From Toxotes chatareus (lineage: Eukaryota > Chordata > Actinopteri > Toxotidae), in NCBI GenBank assembly GCA_016801885.1, contig CM028885.1, forward strand, positions 1,982,955 to 2,046,954: a stretch of 64,000 bases of DNA, in the 5' to 3' direction. Shown in pieces: positions 33,011-46,205 of the stretch. Position numbers and translations under genes: made by a program. Each line of letters begins with the position of its first letter. The stretch's first letter is position 1. The notes beneath the pieces were generated by a model, which saw only the letters and a list, made by a program, of their open reading frames with translations, had not been told where the DNA came from and ran no database searches.

Positions 33011-33914
33011 AGGCAGGTTGGCTTTATCCCAGAGTCTGTTGGTCTCTGTGGTTGAATTTGGCTTTTGAGTCCTTAAATCTGTCTAAAAACATAAAAACAT
33101 AACACTTACTGCTCATAGATGTTGTATTTAAGAAGTAGTTTGTGACAGTTTCACAAAGTTTAAAGTGAAATGTGACATCTTCATCACATTGGGAATGACA
33201 TGACAGACAATGGAGACGTTTTGTGCAGACATGTTGAATGAAAACAGTTTGCATGTTCAGAGTCTTGGTAGCTGTTAAGTGGCTGAATCCACCAATAAAT
33301 GTCCCTTTACCCTTATTTTACATGTATTTTGAAAATCATTGAAGTCTTGAGTCAGGGACAATGTCAGTTGGCTCTAAATACATGTGTCCAGAAAAAATAA
33401 AAAGCCACAAGTAAAAGAGTGTTTTTTAGTTTAAGTGCATGAGAGTTGAGATACAGAAACATGAGTTAACTCTGATTTTATTTATCTGGCTACGAGATTA
33501 TTCATGTAAAAGTAACATGAAAATGTAATCAGGGGTCAAAACTTTTTTTAACTTCTATTTTGTTTTAAAGTAAAAGGAGGAATTTAACTGTCACAGTCTC
33601 TGAAAGAGTTTTTTAAATATCTGACTTTGTGCTTAATGATCATGTTGAGGACATTATGTGTGCAAGACAAAGCCTGTGTGTGTGTTCTTCTGGTACCTCA
33701 CCTGGTCCGTTCAGCTCCACCTCCTGATGACATCAGCCAGCACACCTGCTCCTCATCTTCCCATCAGACCACAATTTAAACCCTGGTTCTCCACTCAGTT
33801 CTCCTGTACCAAAAACTTGGTACAGGTGATACTCCTTTCGTGTAGTTATTGTAGTTGCAGCCTTATTGACGTTAGTATTAGGAGATCTGATATTTTTGTT
33901 ATAGCAAATTAATT

Positions 33915-34490
33915 TTGTAAATGTTTGGCATGCAGAGGGTGGTTCAATCTGCAGAGAGAGTCACCGGATGCAGCCTCTCCACCATCAGCCACATTTACAC
34001 CAGCAGGTGCATAAGAAAAGCATCCTGCATCATGAGAGATGCCACACACCCAGGACATGGCCTGTCTGTCCCCCTCCCATCAGGACAAAGACTACGGAGC
34101 ATCTGAGCTAAAACCACCAGACTCTGTAACAGTTTTTTTTTCCAGATGCTGTGAAGCTAATAAAGTGTACACCTCAGCTTTACTGCACTGTGAACACTGG
34201 ACACTAAACATGTACTTTACTGCTGCTGTGCAATTTATCCTTAAATAAGCTGCCACTGTTTTACTGTTCACTACATGTTCAGTCCAATACACCCTCTCAG
34301 GGAATGCTGCAGTTTATAGATCTGTTTTATTTTTAACCTTATTGTTATTGCTTATTACCATTAGTGGTCAGTATTTATCAGTTTCTTTATTTTTTATTGG
34401 TAGTACTAATGCTGCTGTACTGACCCAGAGGACTGTATTTCACTGAGACGTGTTCACATGGAAATGACAAAAAAATCTTGAACCTTGAAT
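33915..34490 (+). mobile_element. Rex1-like LINE 3' end
   Basis: The frame reads VQSAERVTGCSLSTISHIY and CIRKASCIMRDATHPGH, the end of a LINE ORF2. It is followed by a 3'UTR closing with ctgagacgtgttcacatgg and a cttgaacc tail. A second copy is at 49072-49545. Confidence 0.7.
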
Positions 34491-35099
34491 CTCGTCCTTT
34501 CAGAACATTGGATCATAGACAGAATAACATCTAAAGGAAAACTGCAACATTAAAGGATGGAAATCAAAGGGAATATATCATGTTCATTGATCACAACAAC
34601 ACACACACACACAGATCATGGACCCAGACTTGGGTGTGTCCAGCCTTTTGTCCAGAGACAATAAACTACTGTGACCACAATATACTGCCCGTATATTACA
34701 TTATGGCAAAAATCAGATCCTTCATGGGACAGATCACTTCTCTGACATGTAAGAAGAGACGTCTCTTCCTCTTTGTTCTAATTGATGATCTTTTTTCAGC
34801 TTTAACTGCTCGAGCTCTTCTTGCCTTGTTTGTCCTGACGACCTGCGACTGCAGTTCACTTCATACAAAGAATAGTAACAGAAACAAACTGACTAAAATC
34901 AATGTTTGGAGTGACCACACTTTAAATCAGCTCCAGTTCTCCTCAGGACTCTCACACACAGTTTTTCAGGTTCTGGGCAGGAAGGTTCTTCCAAGTATTG
35001 TGGAGAACTTGCCACAGTTCTTCTGTGGCTTTAGTCTGTCTCAGTGTCTCCGTCTCTCCATGTGATCCCAGTCTGACTCCATGATGCTGAGATCAGGTC

Positions 35100-35510
35100 T
35101 CAGTGGGGGCCAGACCATCTGTCCCAGGACTCCTTGTTGTTGTCTCTGAAGACAGTTCTTCATGACTCTGGCTGTGTGTATGGGCTCCTTGTTATGCTGC
35201 AGAAAGAATTATGGACCAATCAGATGCCTCCATGATGATACTGCATGATGGATGAGAATCTGTCTGTTCCTCTCAGCACTAAGGAGACCATTAATTCAGA
35301 CCAAATACCCAACTCCATTTGCACTGTGGTCCTCAGTTTTGGCTTGGACAGCACATCTGGAAACACCTGTCTGCCTGTGAGGGACCTTGCTGATGCAGGA
35401 TGACCACTTTGTGTCTTGTTGCTATGCTCAGTCTTGATCTCTAAAAGCTTTGCACAGTACTGTACAGCTGTGTTTGTCACATTTGTCCATGAAAAGACTT
35501 TCATCAGCCA
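35100..35510 (-). mobile_element. Dispersed repeat with a decayed - strand frame
   Basis: The - strand frame of about 94 residues contains SLTGRQVFPDVLSKPKLRTT and LVLRGTDRFSSIMQYHHGG. The same sequence occurs at 23465-23780. It looks like part of a DNA transposon ORF, but I cannot name the family. Confidence 0.4.
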
Positions 35511-37380
35511 ATCAGAATCACCTCTGTGTTTGCTCTTCTCTCTGCAGGATGATGTTCATATGTGCAGAGACTGACACAGCACGTCCTGTGAGCTCACTTT
35601 AAATCTTCAAAGAGAAGCATGATTCTGTGACACCACATCTGGTCTGGAAGCCAGGCATGGTCCAGAATCACACAAGTGTGATGTGGAAACCTGAAGCCTC
35701 AATGGCTGACAATGATCTTTTCAGTGAAGTAGCAGACCTCTTGTGTGAACTACATGATTTTGGTGGGAAAACCATGTTAAACAGCAGTTATTATTCCAAG
35801 CAGAGTATTTCTGTTTGTCTTAAAAACTCTGGAGGGATCTTTAATGTTTACACAGTGAAAATACAACAGCCAGCAGTCTGAGGTGTGATGGAGGTTATTT
35901 TGCAAGTCAAAGTCGGAAAAACATTAACAGCAAAAACAGTCCCAGTAAGTTTCACTTTTCATTTAATGCTGAAGTTTAGAGAACAAAGATCACACACAAC
36001 AACTTGTGATTAGTGTCACTGATGTTATTTTGTTGATGCACAGTGATATTTGTGTGTGTATTTCACTGGGGGAGTAGTTCAGCAGATTCTAGGATGTTTC
36101 TCATGTGTGGAGTCTGTTTCCTGGAGCCAGAATAAATATTATATACATTCATCCAAATCAATGGAGACTGAGTGAGAGTGTTTTTATTCATTCATCAGCA
36201 GAGCTCTGTGTCTGTATCTCTGCTGCAGGGTAGAGCCTCAGAACTACACAGCTGGAACTACAATAACACACCTGACTGATGACTGTAGAGTTGCATTGTG
36301 GGTAATGTAGGCACCATGTTTTGTTATAAGAGTGTAATACTAACTCAGTGTTTTTCTCTCTGAAGTACAAAGAGTCACATGCTGCTCTGTGGGGGATTTT
36401 TCCAACATTTCACCAACTTCTTCTTTGTGTTTAATGAACTGAAAACAAACAAAGTTTCATGTTGAACTTTATTCACAAGAAAAAGCTTCAAACTGTCCAG
36501 TGAAATGTAGAAGTGTGTAATTACACATCAGTCACAGGTTCAGTGAGATGCCTGCATGTAGATTACATACATGTCATGTAAGTTATATTATATAGTTATT
36601 ACAGGCATTTCATGCAAGGTCACAGAGCTCTGTGTGCAAGATAAGCAAATGCATAATGCAACATATGAAACATCACTAAGTCAGCATCACGTCAGCATAA
36701 CTCTGATAAAACCAGTCTTTGCATATTCAGGGAAACAGTTTCTCTCCCTTTCCTTGCTACAAAGAGTCAACAGAGATTATGAGTGTGTCCATGTGTGAGT
36801 GAGACAGAGGAACACTTGAATGAACAGAAAACTCTGAAAGTGCTAAAATCAACATCAACAGTGTGTATATGACTGTATCCTTCAGTTAAAAAGCCTGGAT
36901 ATTTGTTGTGCATCAGACAGAAAAGAGCTGGGATCCAGTTTGACTGTTCACTCACTGACGTCTATTGCGTACAATATATTTACATATAAATATGTGTTGA
37001 AAACTCATTTAAACTTGTCATCTGACAGCCCACCCCCCACTGTTATAGTGAAAAGGCTGCAGCTGAAACACTTGGTGAGTCAGATGTGAAAAACACACAC
37101 ATGCTGCAAACTGTCAAAATGCTGAGTCACCAATAACCAGGGCTTCAAATTTATTTTCCTCTCCTGTTATAAACTGAACAGAGGAATTTAACTGTCACAG
37201 TCTAACATTACAGAAAGTTTTTTAAATGAATGATTTTGTGCTTTATAATCATGTTGAACACAGTATGTGTGTAAAACAGAGCACGGTCTGGTCGGCTCTG
37301 TAACACCACTTGTTAGAGACTCCTGTTCCCACCAATGAGATCAACAAGGTCCAGGCCTCCATATTTTTTCTGAGGTTAAA

Positions 37381-37860
37381 CTGTGGCCGTTCCATCATGA
37401 TACCAGCTAGTTAACTTCACTTGAGTGAATTAATGAGCTGCTAATATTAATTAAACCTTCAAAGAAAGTTGAAATTGCTTTTCTTTAAATTCAGTTCAGT
37501 GTAAAGGGTTAAATGCATGTTACAGACCAGTTAATGTAAAATACATGTAAGTGTCAATATCACCTACAGACAACAATACAAAATAATAAACCATGAGAGA
37601 GGTACGAGACAGGATGAGATGAGTGTGAGAAAGAGAAAGAGAAAGAGAGGAGGTGATAGAGATGAGAGAGGAAGAGCAGGTACTGTCCACTGAGCCGAGG
37701 ACAGGATCAGCATTATGTCCCTGTGCTGTTCAACACAACCACAACCTGACTGAGCTGATCACATTCAGACAATGTCGACCTAATCACCCGCACATTCCCC
37801 TGAACCCTCCTACAAAGATCAGTTTTGGAGATAAATGACTCTTCAGGCTTCCTGTTTCTT
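37381..37860. other. Spacer upstream of copy 3
   Basis: AT-rich sequence with a GAGA-rich tract near 37625-37670. Its right part (from cattcccctgaaccctcc at about 37793) matches the upstream region of copy 4 at about 51284. Confidence 0.4.
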
Positions 37861-37900
37861 TATGATTCAGTTTAACACGTGAGCTACTCAGTTTGAATCT

Positions 37901-38181
37901 ATTGGCTCATGTCTCACGCTCATCTTTCCTCTTTTTTGAAACTGCCACACAAACCGATCTGAATGTTTTGAGCTGTTTTAGGGTTTTTATTAGATTAATA
38001 TTAAGATCGATCATTTTCAGTGACACATGTAGGTCAGAGACTGTGTTTCTTTATTTGTCACCTTTGGAGAAATCGACCTTCGCTGCTCAGAGTTCAGAGA
38101 AATCATGTGTCCGATTTTCCCTGAACTACTCTGAGCTCTGTGACTGAAAACTGCGCGACGGAGCAAGTTACACCAGCGACG
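37901..38181 (+). promoter_or_regulatory. Copy 3: putative promoter and 5'UTR exon 1
   Basis: A reversed CCAAT box (ATTGG at 37901-37905) lies in a segment kept in copies 4 (51391) and 5 (56177). The exon ends CCAGCGACG at 38181 before GTGAGT. The transcription start is not visible. An E-box-like CACGTG lies just upstream (about 37877). Confidence 0.4.
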
Positions 38182-39144
38182 GTGAGTAAACTGAACTTCT
38201 GTGTTATTCGTTAAATCACATAATATTGTCCCACTAAGGTCAGTATATTGTTACTGTACCGGTTTAATCTCTTGTTCACACTTTATAGTTTCAGTAAATG
38301 AAAACGCAGAAAGTTTATTTTTTGATCGGTTACACAAGATATTTACAGACTGTTTCCGGAAGCGCCGCAGCTCGTTTTATAGATTTAACAGACGTAAAAT
38401 AGACGAGAAGACAGTTTGACACAGAGTAGTAGACAGCCTGAGACAGAGTAGAAGACAGTCTGAGACAGCAGCAGTCTAACTGCTCTCTACCTGCAGAGTG
38501 AGCAGCTTCTAATGCAGCAATATTAATAAAGGATGGTTCCACTGAAATGAAAAGTGAGGCCTGTGATCAGAGAACAGAGACCTCGCCCTGATCCGCTGCT
38601 GTTGGACTAGAACGGATCTTTAGTTGTAGCTGTGCTGTCTGCTTGGTCTGTACTGGTTTGGTTAATCATGTTTTTCAAAGTAAGAGAACGACTGGAACTC
38701 TGTAAAAGTTGCTCTAACCTGTTGTTCAGTTGTGGAAACTTTCACTTTCAGTTGAACTTTAGATCATTGAATTATTTTTGGATCAAATTGTGCTTCATCC
38801 TGCTTCACTCATCATGTTGATCAGTCTTGTAAAACCTCTGCTCTCATGAGATATCAGAGCACAGATAATCAGTGTGAGCTGTGCTGTGTGGACAGAGGCT
38901 ACAGAATGAGTCAAGATCTCAGCCGTTTTACCAGCTACCAGGAAACAAGCTGAAGTTGGAATAATGTCAACTCTGATCAGAGCAGTGAGCTGTGAAATCT
39001 GAGTCCAGTCCAACTCCAGGTTCAATCATCCTGTGTCAACCAGGTTAACCTTAATCTGTCAGCCAAAGTAACCAGGTTACCTGCTGGTTAGTGCAGTTTT
39101 TATCTGACGTCTTTTTGTCTCCAGGTGTTCTCCTCCTGTTTGGG

Positions 39145-39216
39145 ATGTTACTCACCTCGTCCCAAATCTCAGTCATGGTGTCTTCATCTGATGAAAACTA
39201 CCAACCTGCCATTTAA
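39145..39216 (+). promoter_or_regulatory. Copy 3: conserved 23-codon upstream ORF
   Basis: Identical peptide to copy 1. TAA at 39214-39216 and main ATG at 39218. Confidence 0.5.
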
Positions 39217-39217
39217 A

Positions 39218-42200
39218 ATGACTTCTACAAGAAAACCTGTGACAGCTGCATCTCTGTTGGTAAAGCTTATCAAGTTTGTCATGCAGCAGCAGAATCAGCT
39301 GCATTAAAGCTTTGTCTTCTCAAACCACTCTGTGATGAGACAGTCATGTTTTCTCAATGTCCACATGCAGCTCAACATTCCTGCAGAGTTCAAGCAGTCT
39401 GCACTCTCACTAACATTTCTCTGCAGCTTTAAACAGCAGCTGTAAAGATGTAGGAAGTAAGAATAAGGAGACTTTATTTTGATATCTACAGTGAAACAAG
39501 TGGAAATGATGCATTTAAATGATGGTTTGTCAGCTCTTTTACCAAAACACTGAAGAAAGAGAAAGAACTCCTCTAATTCATTGTTGCACATTTCTGAAGT
39601 CAGTGACTCATCAAAGACAGTTAATAAGAAGAATGATCCAAATGGATGCAGCAGAACCACAGATCCTCCTTTTTAGTCCCAGAACATCACTAAGTATCAG
39701 CTCATCAGGTTCCAGACTCATCTGGGTAACTTGGCAGAGTCCTCCCTAGAACAGGCCTTTGAAACATGAGTCCATGTCCCCTTTGTGGGAAGGTCCAAAG
39801 GACTTTGCTCTTCTGAATATAAATAAAGGGATGGATGGACACACATATGTTAATTAGGGTTTTAACTGCTCATAAATATGAATGAAATGAATAAATTACA
39901 TTCAAATATAGTGAATAACAATCATTTAACAGGTGATAGAAGCACATGAACAAATCCTTAGTAGGTCAGAGTTTAAATTGTTTATGATGAAGAACTCACA
40001 AGATATTTATACATTGGCTTGGAACAGTGTTACAGTGAATTATGAAGCATTTATTAGCTGTTTGCACACATGTGCATGTGCAGCAGGTTTAAAACAACTG
40101 AAAACATGATTATCTATAATTCCAACTCTTTTACATGTGTTATACAGTAGAAAAAGACTGGTCTTAGACCAAGCACTAGGGCTGGGCGGTAATAAAGTAA
40201 TAAGGTATACCTCGGGGTTTTAAAAAACAGCAACGGTATCAGTTTCAATACCGTCAGTAAAAAAAAAAAAAAAAAAAAAATGCACTTATATAGGAGATAA
40301 GGATTAAATATTAAATAAAAATATTATAATTTATTTAATGCCTTGTGTGTTTGAATTTTCAGTTTTACTTAAGTAGTATAATATGTTTTACTTTTGGAGG
40401 CCTTTGATAAAGTTTATGAACGTGACGTCCTTACGTGACAGCGCGGAGAAGAGAGAAAGAGAGAGAGGGAGAAAGATGACTAGTTGCACAACAAGTGACC
40501 TGGTCCCTAAGAAGAACACGACTTCTGCAGTTTGCAGTTTGTTCCAAGCCGAATATTATTGTGCATGTTATGTTGTTATTGTTTCAGTATTAGTGTTTGG
40601 TATTCAGTTTCTGAACGGTGTAGGCACAAGCCAACAGTTTGGTGACGCCGCCTGAGCCTCACGTCACGTCGCGTCATTTTTAATTCAGGGTTTCCACTAG
40701 AAAAACTTGGCACCGGACAACGTGACCTGCAGGTTTTCAATTGACCGGAAAAATGTTTTTATTAAATGTCTGTATTATCTGAATTTATTGAGCTTAAAAT
40801 GATAAATGATATGCAGGATATATAAAATTAGATCAAAGCATGTCAATTTAGAATCTTTTGATTGAAAAGTATAGGCTGTATCAAATAAAATAAGTGCCGT
40901 CAATTAAATGGCATGTCTAACTTCTAAAATAAATATTGCACAAAGCTGCGCTCTTTTAACATGAATATAAAGCACGTATTCTCAGATAACAAAAAACATA
41001 TGGACTGGCTCATACCATTTTAATAACGCGGCGTGCTGCCAACTTGAAATTAAAAAAAGTCCGTTGGCTATATGCGTTTTCAAATAGCCTAGCCTATATA
41101 TGCAATAAAAACGATATTAACAAACAGAAAAACAGAAAATTTTTAATGTATTTTTTCTGCAGTGAACTGTAGACTACAGCAGCTGAATTAAAATCACAAG
41201 TGTACAGTGTCTCTCTGCAACTTGCAATGCGCATTATCCCATAGGCGCAGTTTGGATGCGGTTCTGCAGAGAGAAACCTCTCTCTGCTGGCACACTGGAG
41301 ACGGGGATCATGCAAGCTATATTGGCCAGTTTAGCCCACTCAGGGTAGATTTTGCTGAAATCTCTAATGAGAAATTCAGATGCTGTTGAGAAGTTCAAGC
41401 CTCCATAATCACGGAGAAGTGATGGCGTCTTGTTGCGCACTTGTGGCATCTATGAGCGGGTCTGTAGCTGCAGCCGACTTGTCCTCACTTGTAATGTCTT
41501 TGATCCAAAATTAAATTGTACTTGTACGGAATATTTTCACCTGACATTTTGACCGGCGGGGTTATAAAATACCCGTATACTGGGGAAAATTTGGATAGCG
41601 CCCAACTCTACCAAGCACTTTGACACAAAATCCCCCAAAAAAAAAAGTGAAATTAGCTTCTTTAGCTCAAGTAGATCAAAGTGCTCAAAAGGATAATGAG
41701 CAAAATGTAAAAGCCCAATAAAACAAGAAGAGAAACTGGTTTTTGGTTTTATCCGATGGAAGCAGAAAGAAAAGGAGTTATTATCTGTAACTGATCAAAT
41801 GGAAAAACTATTGTTCTCTGCTCATTTTACTTTTCAGTCGTCTTCTGGAATCATCCTTTTCTTCTTCTTCTTCTTCTTCTGATCTTTCTCATCTTCTTTG
41901 GTCCTAGCTGACCATCATCCTCTCCCCTCAGGAATCCTCTCTTCTCTCTCTCCTCCATCAGCGTCCTCCTCCACTCACCTTCCCTCCTCTTCTGGTAGTT
42001 GTTTTCCACCTCATGGTGTCTGTCAGTCATGTCTTTAATCTTGCCATTCTTTGTTTGAGTCATTCAGGACACTTCTTGATCATGTCAACATTTCAACCAG
42101 GCTTCACTGAGACTAAAAACTTTGTCTTATTCTTCACAGATACTTATGATCAAAGTCTTCAGTGGAAATACCCTGACATGTCGTCCAGCAGAGTATCAGA

Positions 42201-45200
42201 TAGAGGGTGGATGCTGTCCTATGTGTCCTCCTGGTAAGATCCTACTGAATGTTAAAGGGACATGTGACTGTGGTAGTTACATATGGAGTCTTTGTGATGC
42301 TGCCAGGTGTCAGCCTGACTCAGCAGAATCCAGCACTTGTGTGCAGAAGAGTGGCGTCAGTTTCACTCCCATGGTTGGTGCCGTTTATGTTGACAAGTGA
42401 AATGTGTGGGTGAAGGACCTGCATCTGACTGAGTTTGACTCCAACAGTAAAAGAACAGGCTGGAAGTTTTTCACACTTTGGCTCCACCTGCTTGTAGTAA
42501 TAAGAATGACACTGTAGTAGACAGCCGAGCATGTCACTGTGACTAACTCATAACATGAGCTTTACCCTCAACATTAAACCTTTTTCATTCAATACAAACA
42601 TTAAACTGAAGCAAATTCAATTGTTGCTTTTCTTCTCAACAGGAGGTCACGTTCAAACAGACTGTACAGAGTTCAGAAGTACTTCCTGTTTGCCCTGCAT
42701 GGATGGATCCTTCATGAATAAACCTACTGGACGTACACACTGTTTTCCCTGCAGAGACTGTGATGCAGGTAGATTTCTGTTCATATTTCAGTCAGTTGTT
42801 TCCTCCATCTCTTTTTCCTTCCACAGTGAAATCAGATTTCCACTGGGTGGTCTGTACGAGCAGTTTTATTCTCCACTTAGTTTTTATTCTGTCATAAAAC
42901 CTAAAGATCATCTTTAGTTTTTCTGACATCTAGTCAGACAAACACTTTGCTAGTGTCTCTCTAGTAGATGAAGCAGAATAGAAGTTTAGTGTCTGTATAT
43001 GTAACCTGTATATGTGTTGACAGGTTCTGGTCTGAAGATAAAGACTTCATGCACAGCAACCTCAGATACACTTTGTGAACCACTGGAAGGATTCTACTGT
43101 ATAGACTTCACAGAGAACCACTGTGTGGCAGCACAGAGACACAGCAGCTGTCAACCAGGACAATACATCAGGGAGAACGGTTGGTTTTCTTGTGCTGACT
43201 TTAAGATGATACTGTAGCTCTGGTTTGACACTTTCAAACTATAACAAACTCTAAAAGTCACAGCTTAGAGCAGCTCAGTTGAGCATCCAGTCAACTGGTA
43301 GCTGTCAGTGATGGAGCTTTTGGATGATCAACTGACTGAACTGAGTCAAACCACAGATGCTGATTAGTTACAATGTGCAGTGCATGGAAAATAACAACAA
43401 GCTCATTTGAACAGATTAAGATACAAAAAAAGATAAAGTGGGAGAACATGACTCCTGAAACTGATGTGATGTGATTGATTGGTGTTGTTGGAACTACAGA
43501 AACACTCAGGCCAACAGTCTTTGGCAGAGCACAGACACTGACTTACAGAGAGCAAACACATCAGACAACAGACAGGTTGGATTTGGGCCTGCTGTCATGT
43601 GACTCATGGAATTAGCTTTAATTAGCAACAGGTGATTTGACCTGCTGATAGTGAGGTTTAGCATTTTAACATCCAACAGCAACAGTTAGCAGCAGCTAAC
43701 AATGAAAAGCTGCCACCTGAATGTTTTGTGAACTTGTCTTTGAAGACAAGGAGAATGATCAGTGTGATGGCCACACAACACACTGCAATGTCGGTACCCT
43801 CTGCACCTACACTTTATTTAAATAATTTTAGCCGTATTTAAGCACATTATACAGTGAGTAAACACATGGGATTTGTTTAATACAACATACACACTTTATT
43901 TATCCTTTTTTTGACAGAACAATTGGTTCTTTTTGTAGCGCACACATCTAGTTAACTTGTGTACAGTCAGTTCTTTTCTTTGTTTAAATGGTTTGTTCTA
44001 ATTTTGGTTTTCTTGAGTTATCAGTGCAGTGCTGCTGGTGCCACTGAGTGGCTTCCTGTGAGGCTGGGTCCAGAGGGGCCGCCCCCAGAAGTGCAGCCAT
44101 TATGTGGAGGGAGCAGCCAAATTGGGCGAAACCAAATTAGGTCCACTAATTCTTTAGACTGTTAGTTTGTTGATTTATTTTGTTTAGTTAGTAGTTAAAT
44201 ATGTTCTCTGCTGACAGGCTCATTGTTTGGTTTTGTTTTCTGTAGCTGAGTTTGCGGCAGTGTTTGTTGTTCCTAATCCCCCTTTTGTTAGAATAATGGC
44301 CTGATCAACCATTATATATGTGCCCTTTGTTGTTCAGTGTAATAGGTCTGTTTGTCTTTTGTTGGTCTGTTTAGTTAATTGAGTTTGTATTTTTTCAGTA
44401 CAGTTCTGTTAGGTTGACTTCTTTTATGGATCCAACATTTGTTATATTTGGATTAAAACATGTTTCTTTGCATTTTTTTAGATAAAGAATTAACCTCTGT
44501 CCCTCATTCTTGCCAGCTTGGTCACTTACAATTAGCTTTGCTAAAAGATTCAACTCATCTGCTCCTCTCTTCACAAAATACTACATTTTGGCAAGAGAGG
44601 AGCAGCTACAGTCTGTTTGCTGACTGCATGAAGCACTGATGCTAATAACATGTGGATAATTGGAGTCTTGTGTCAAACAGTAGTTGCTTTGGTTATGAAG
44701 CTGCTGTGATTTCTCCTTTCCAGTCAATCTAAATCCCATCTTGCTGTGCACTTATGGGAGAAGAGCTGCACTGGAACATTTCATCATAGCTCACATAGTA
44801 AAGACTGAACAATCATTTTGGAAACTGAAACAAAGAAATGTTTTTCAATGGGAGGATTTTTCAAGTGTTGGATTCAAAATCTCAGTATTCAAATGCTTTG
44901 TTAAATCTACTGAATGGAAATCAGACAAGTCTGATGAAATATGATGAGTCATATAAGACTTTGATCCTTTCATAATATGAGATGTTCACTAGTAACTACT
45001 TTCACCATGGATATAATGTGTGTTTGTACAGGAACAGCCCTCAGAGACACTGTGTGCTCTGACTGCAGTGGGGGGACATTTTCAGATGGGACATTTCCAT
45101 CTTGTCAGCCACACACACAGTGAGTCCAACTTCACATCACACATGGACACACCTGCTTTCTTACAACTGCAGTGGATTTGTAGTGTCTTTACTTTGTCCT

Positions 45201-45555
45201 GTAAAATGTCCTTCTGTCATTCCAGATGTCAATCAGAAAACCTTCAGCTGATAAGAGCAGGAACTGCTTCAACTGATGCTGAATGTGGACCACACAGTTC
45301 ATATGGGGCAGTGATTCTGATCAGTGTTGGAATTTTTTTATTAATTGGTATAATTTCCTCTGTAGTTTCCTTTGTAGCCTGGAAGAAGAAAACATGTCTA
45401 AGAGGTGAGATCTGTGTGTAGTCAAAGAAAATGTTATCATGGTTTAATGGATGATGAAACTTGTTTTGATGTTTTTCATTGGTTTTGTTTTTATTTCAGG
45501 AAACAGAGGAAATGGAAGCAGACAGACAGAGGTACGTTTGTTACTCTCTGTCTGA

Positions 45556-45595
<40 letters not shown>

Positions 45596-45714
45596 ATGCA
45601 CTGTGGTAGATGACAATACTGTTTATCTAATTCAATTGTGTCATTTATTTATTAATATTTGAACCAAAGGAAAACACAGCTGGAGCAGAAACATCATTGA
45701 CAGTTGGAGCATGA
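39218..45714 (+). CDS. tnfrsf14-like: TNFRSF14 (HVEM)-like receptor, copy 3, spliced, 253 aa
   Basis: Coding exons: 39218-39259, 42140-42233, 42643-42768, 43024-43179, 45032-45119, 45226-45404, 45500-45531, 45670-45714. They total 762 bases with phases preserved. Same architecture as copies 1 and 2. Distinguishing residues are LTCRPAEYQIEGGCCPMC in CRD1, GGHVQTD at the CRD1/2 junction, GRTHCFPCRDC in CRD2 and a helix SVGIFLLIGIISSVVSFVAW. The tail is KKKTCLRGNRGNGSRQTE, then ENTAGAETSLTVGA, with a membrane-proximal cysteine that could be lipidated (inference). Intron 2 is enlarged to 2.9 kb by a hAT insertion and intron 5 carries the LTR shared with copy 2. The promoter-proximal segment and exon-1 donor are intact, so this is the copy with the most complete gene structure. 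Ligand and signalling partners are not readable from sequence. Confidence 0.86.
40177..41610 (-). mobile_element. hAT transposon, 1434 bp, in intron 2 of copy 3
   Basis: The ends are TAGGGCTGGGCG and, read inward from the right, TAGAGTTGGGCGC. Both sides are flanked by the exact octamer CCAAGCAC (40169-40176 and 41611-41618). On the - strand at 41234-41449 lies a hAT C-terminal dimerisation-domain segment (FSKIYPEWAKLANIACMIPV, then SSVPAERGFSLQNRI). The rest of the transposase is absent, so it is non-autonomous. A poly-A run sits at about 40260-40280. No other copy carries it. Confidence 0.9.
43763..44530 (+). mobile_element. Solo LTR in intron 5 of copy 3, same insertion as in copy 2
   Basis: Same ends (TGTGATGGCC...CACTTACA), same position and same ATCAG/ATTAG flanks as 27929-28725, with small indels. 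It was therefore inherited from a common ancestor of copies 2 and 3. Confidence 0.75.
45560..45594. repeat. (GT)n microsatellite in intron 8 of copy 3
   Basis: About 35 bases of GT. Confidence 0.9.
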
Positions 45715-45847
45715 ACAGCAGCAGCAGGTGAGACAGCAGTGTTTTCTTCCTTGAAATCTTCATTGACTGAGGACTGTCTGACTGAGCTGACATCTTTACA
45801 AATGTACCAGAGCTTTCTGCTTTAAGTAAACGTATTTCTGTCCTCAG

Positions 45848-46205
45848 CAGGAGACGACCTGGACATCAGCAGATAAACACTGTCTGTTCACTGCAGAGTT
45901 AATGTGCTGTAGAATCCAGTTAGAATCCAGTTGGGTACTGGATCATTGTCTTTGCAGGGAACAGAAATAAAACAGCTGCTAAGAGACAAAGTGAAGTCGT
46001 CCTCTACAGAGCTGCTGCTCTACAGTCTGGACCTTCATTGATCTTCTCTGGTGGACAGAGACAGCTCTCAACCTGGACTTTATCTGTCAGAAATAAGGAC
46101 AAACAGCTGGAGCTGAGGACAGTGTGTCCCTTACTGCAGCATGATGGGACAAATGGTTTCCATCTGCAGAGCAGTTGGGAATATTCATCTCTTACTGTGT
46201 TTTGA
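45848..46205 (+). other. Copy 3: 3'UTR exon
   Basis: Matches the 3'UTR exon of copy 2, with gagacgacctggacatcagc after a TCCTCAGCAG acceptor and AATAAAA at about 45966. Confidence 0.5.

Larger units (their letters stand above)
30540..37380. repeat. Duplicated downstream flank T2 (first copy)
   Basis: A long non-coding flank shared in order with 46330-51280, with internal insertions and deletions. It carries several dead transposons listed separately, and stretches without any recognised feature (30540-31500, 35950-37380). Confidence 0.75.
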
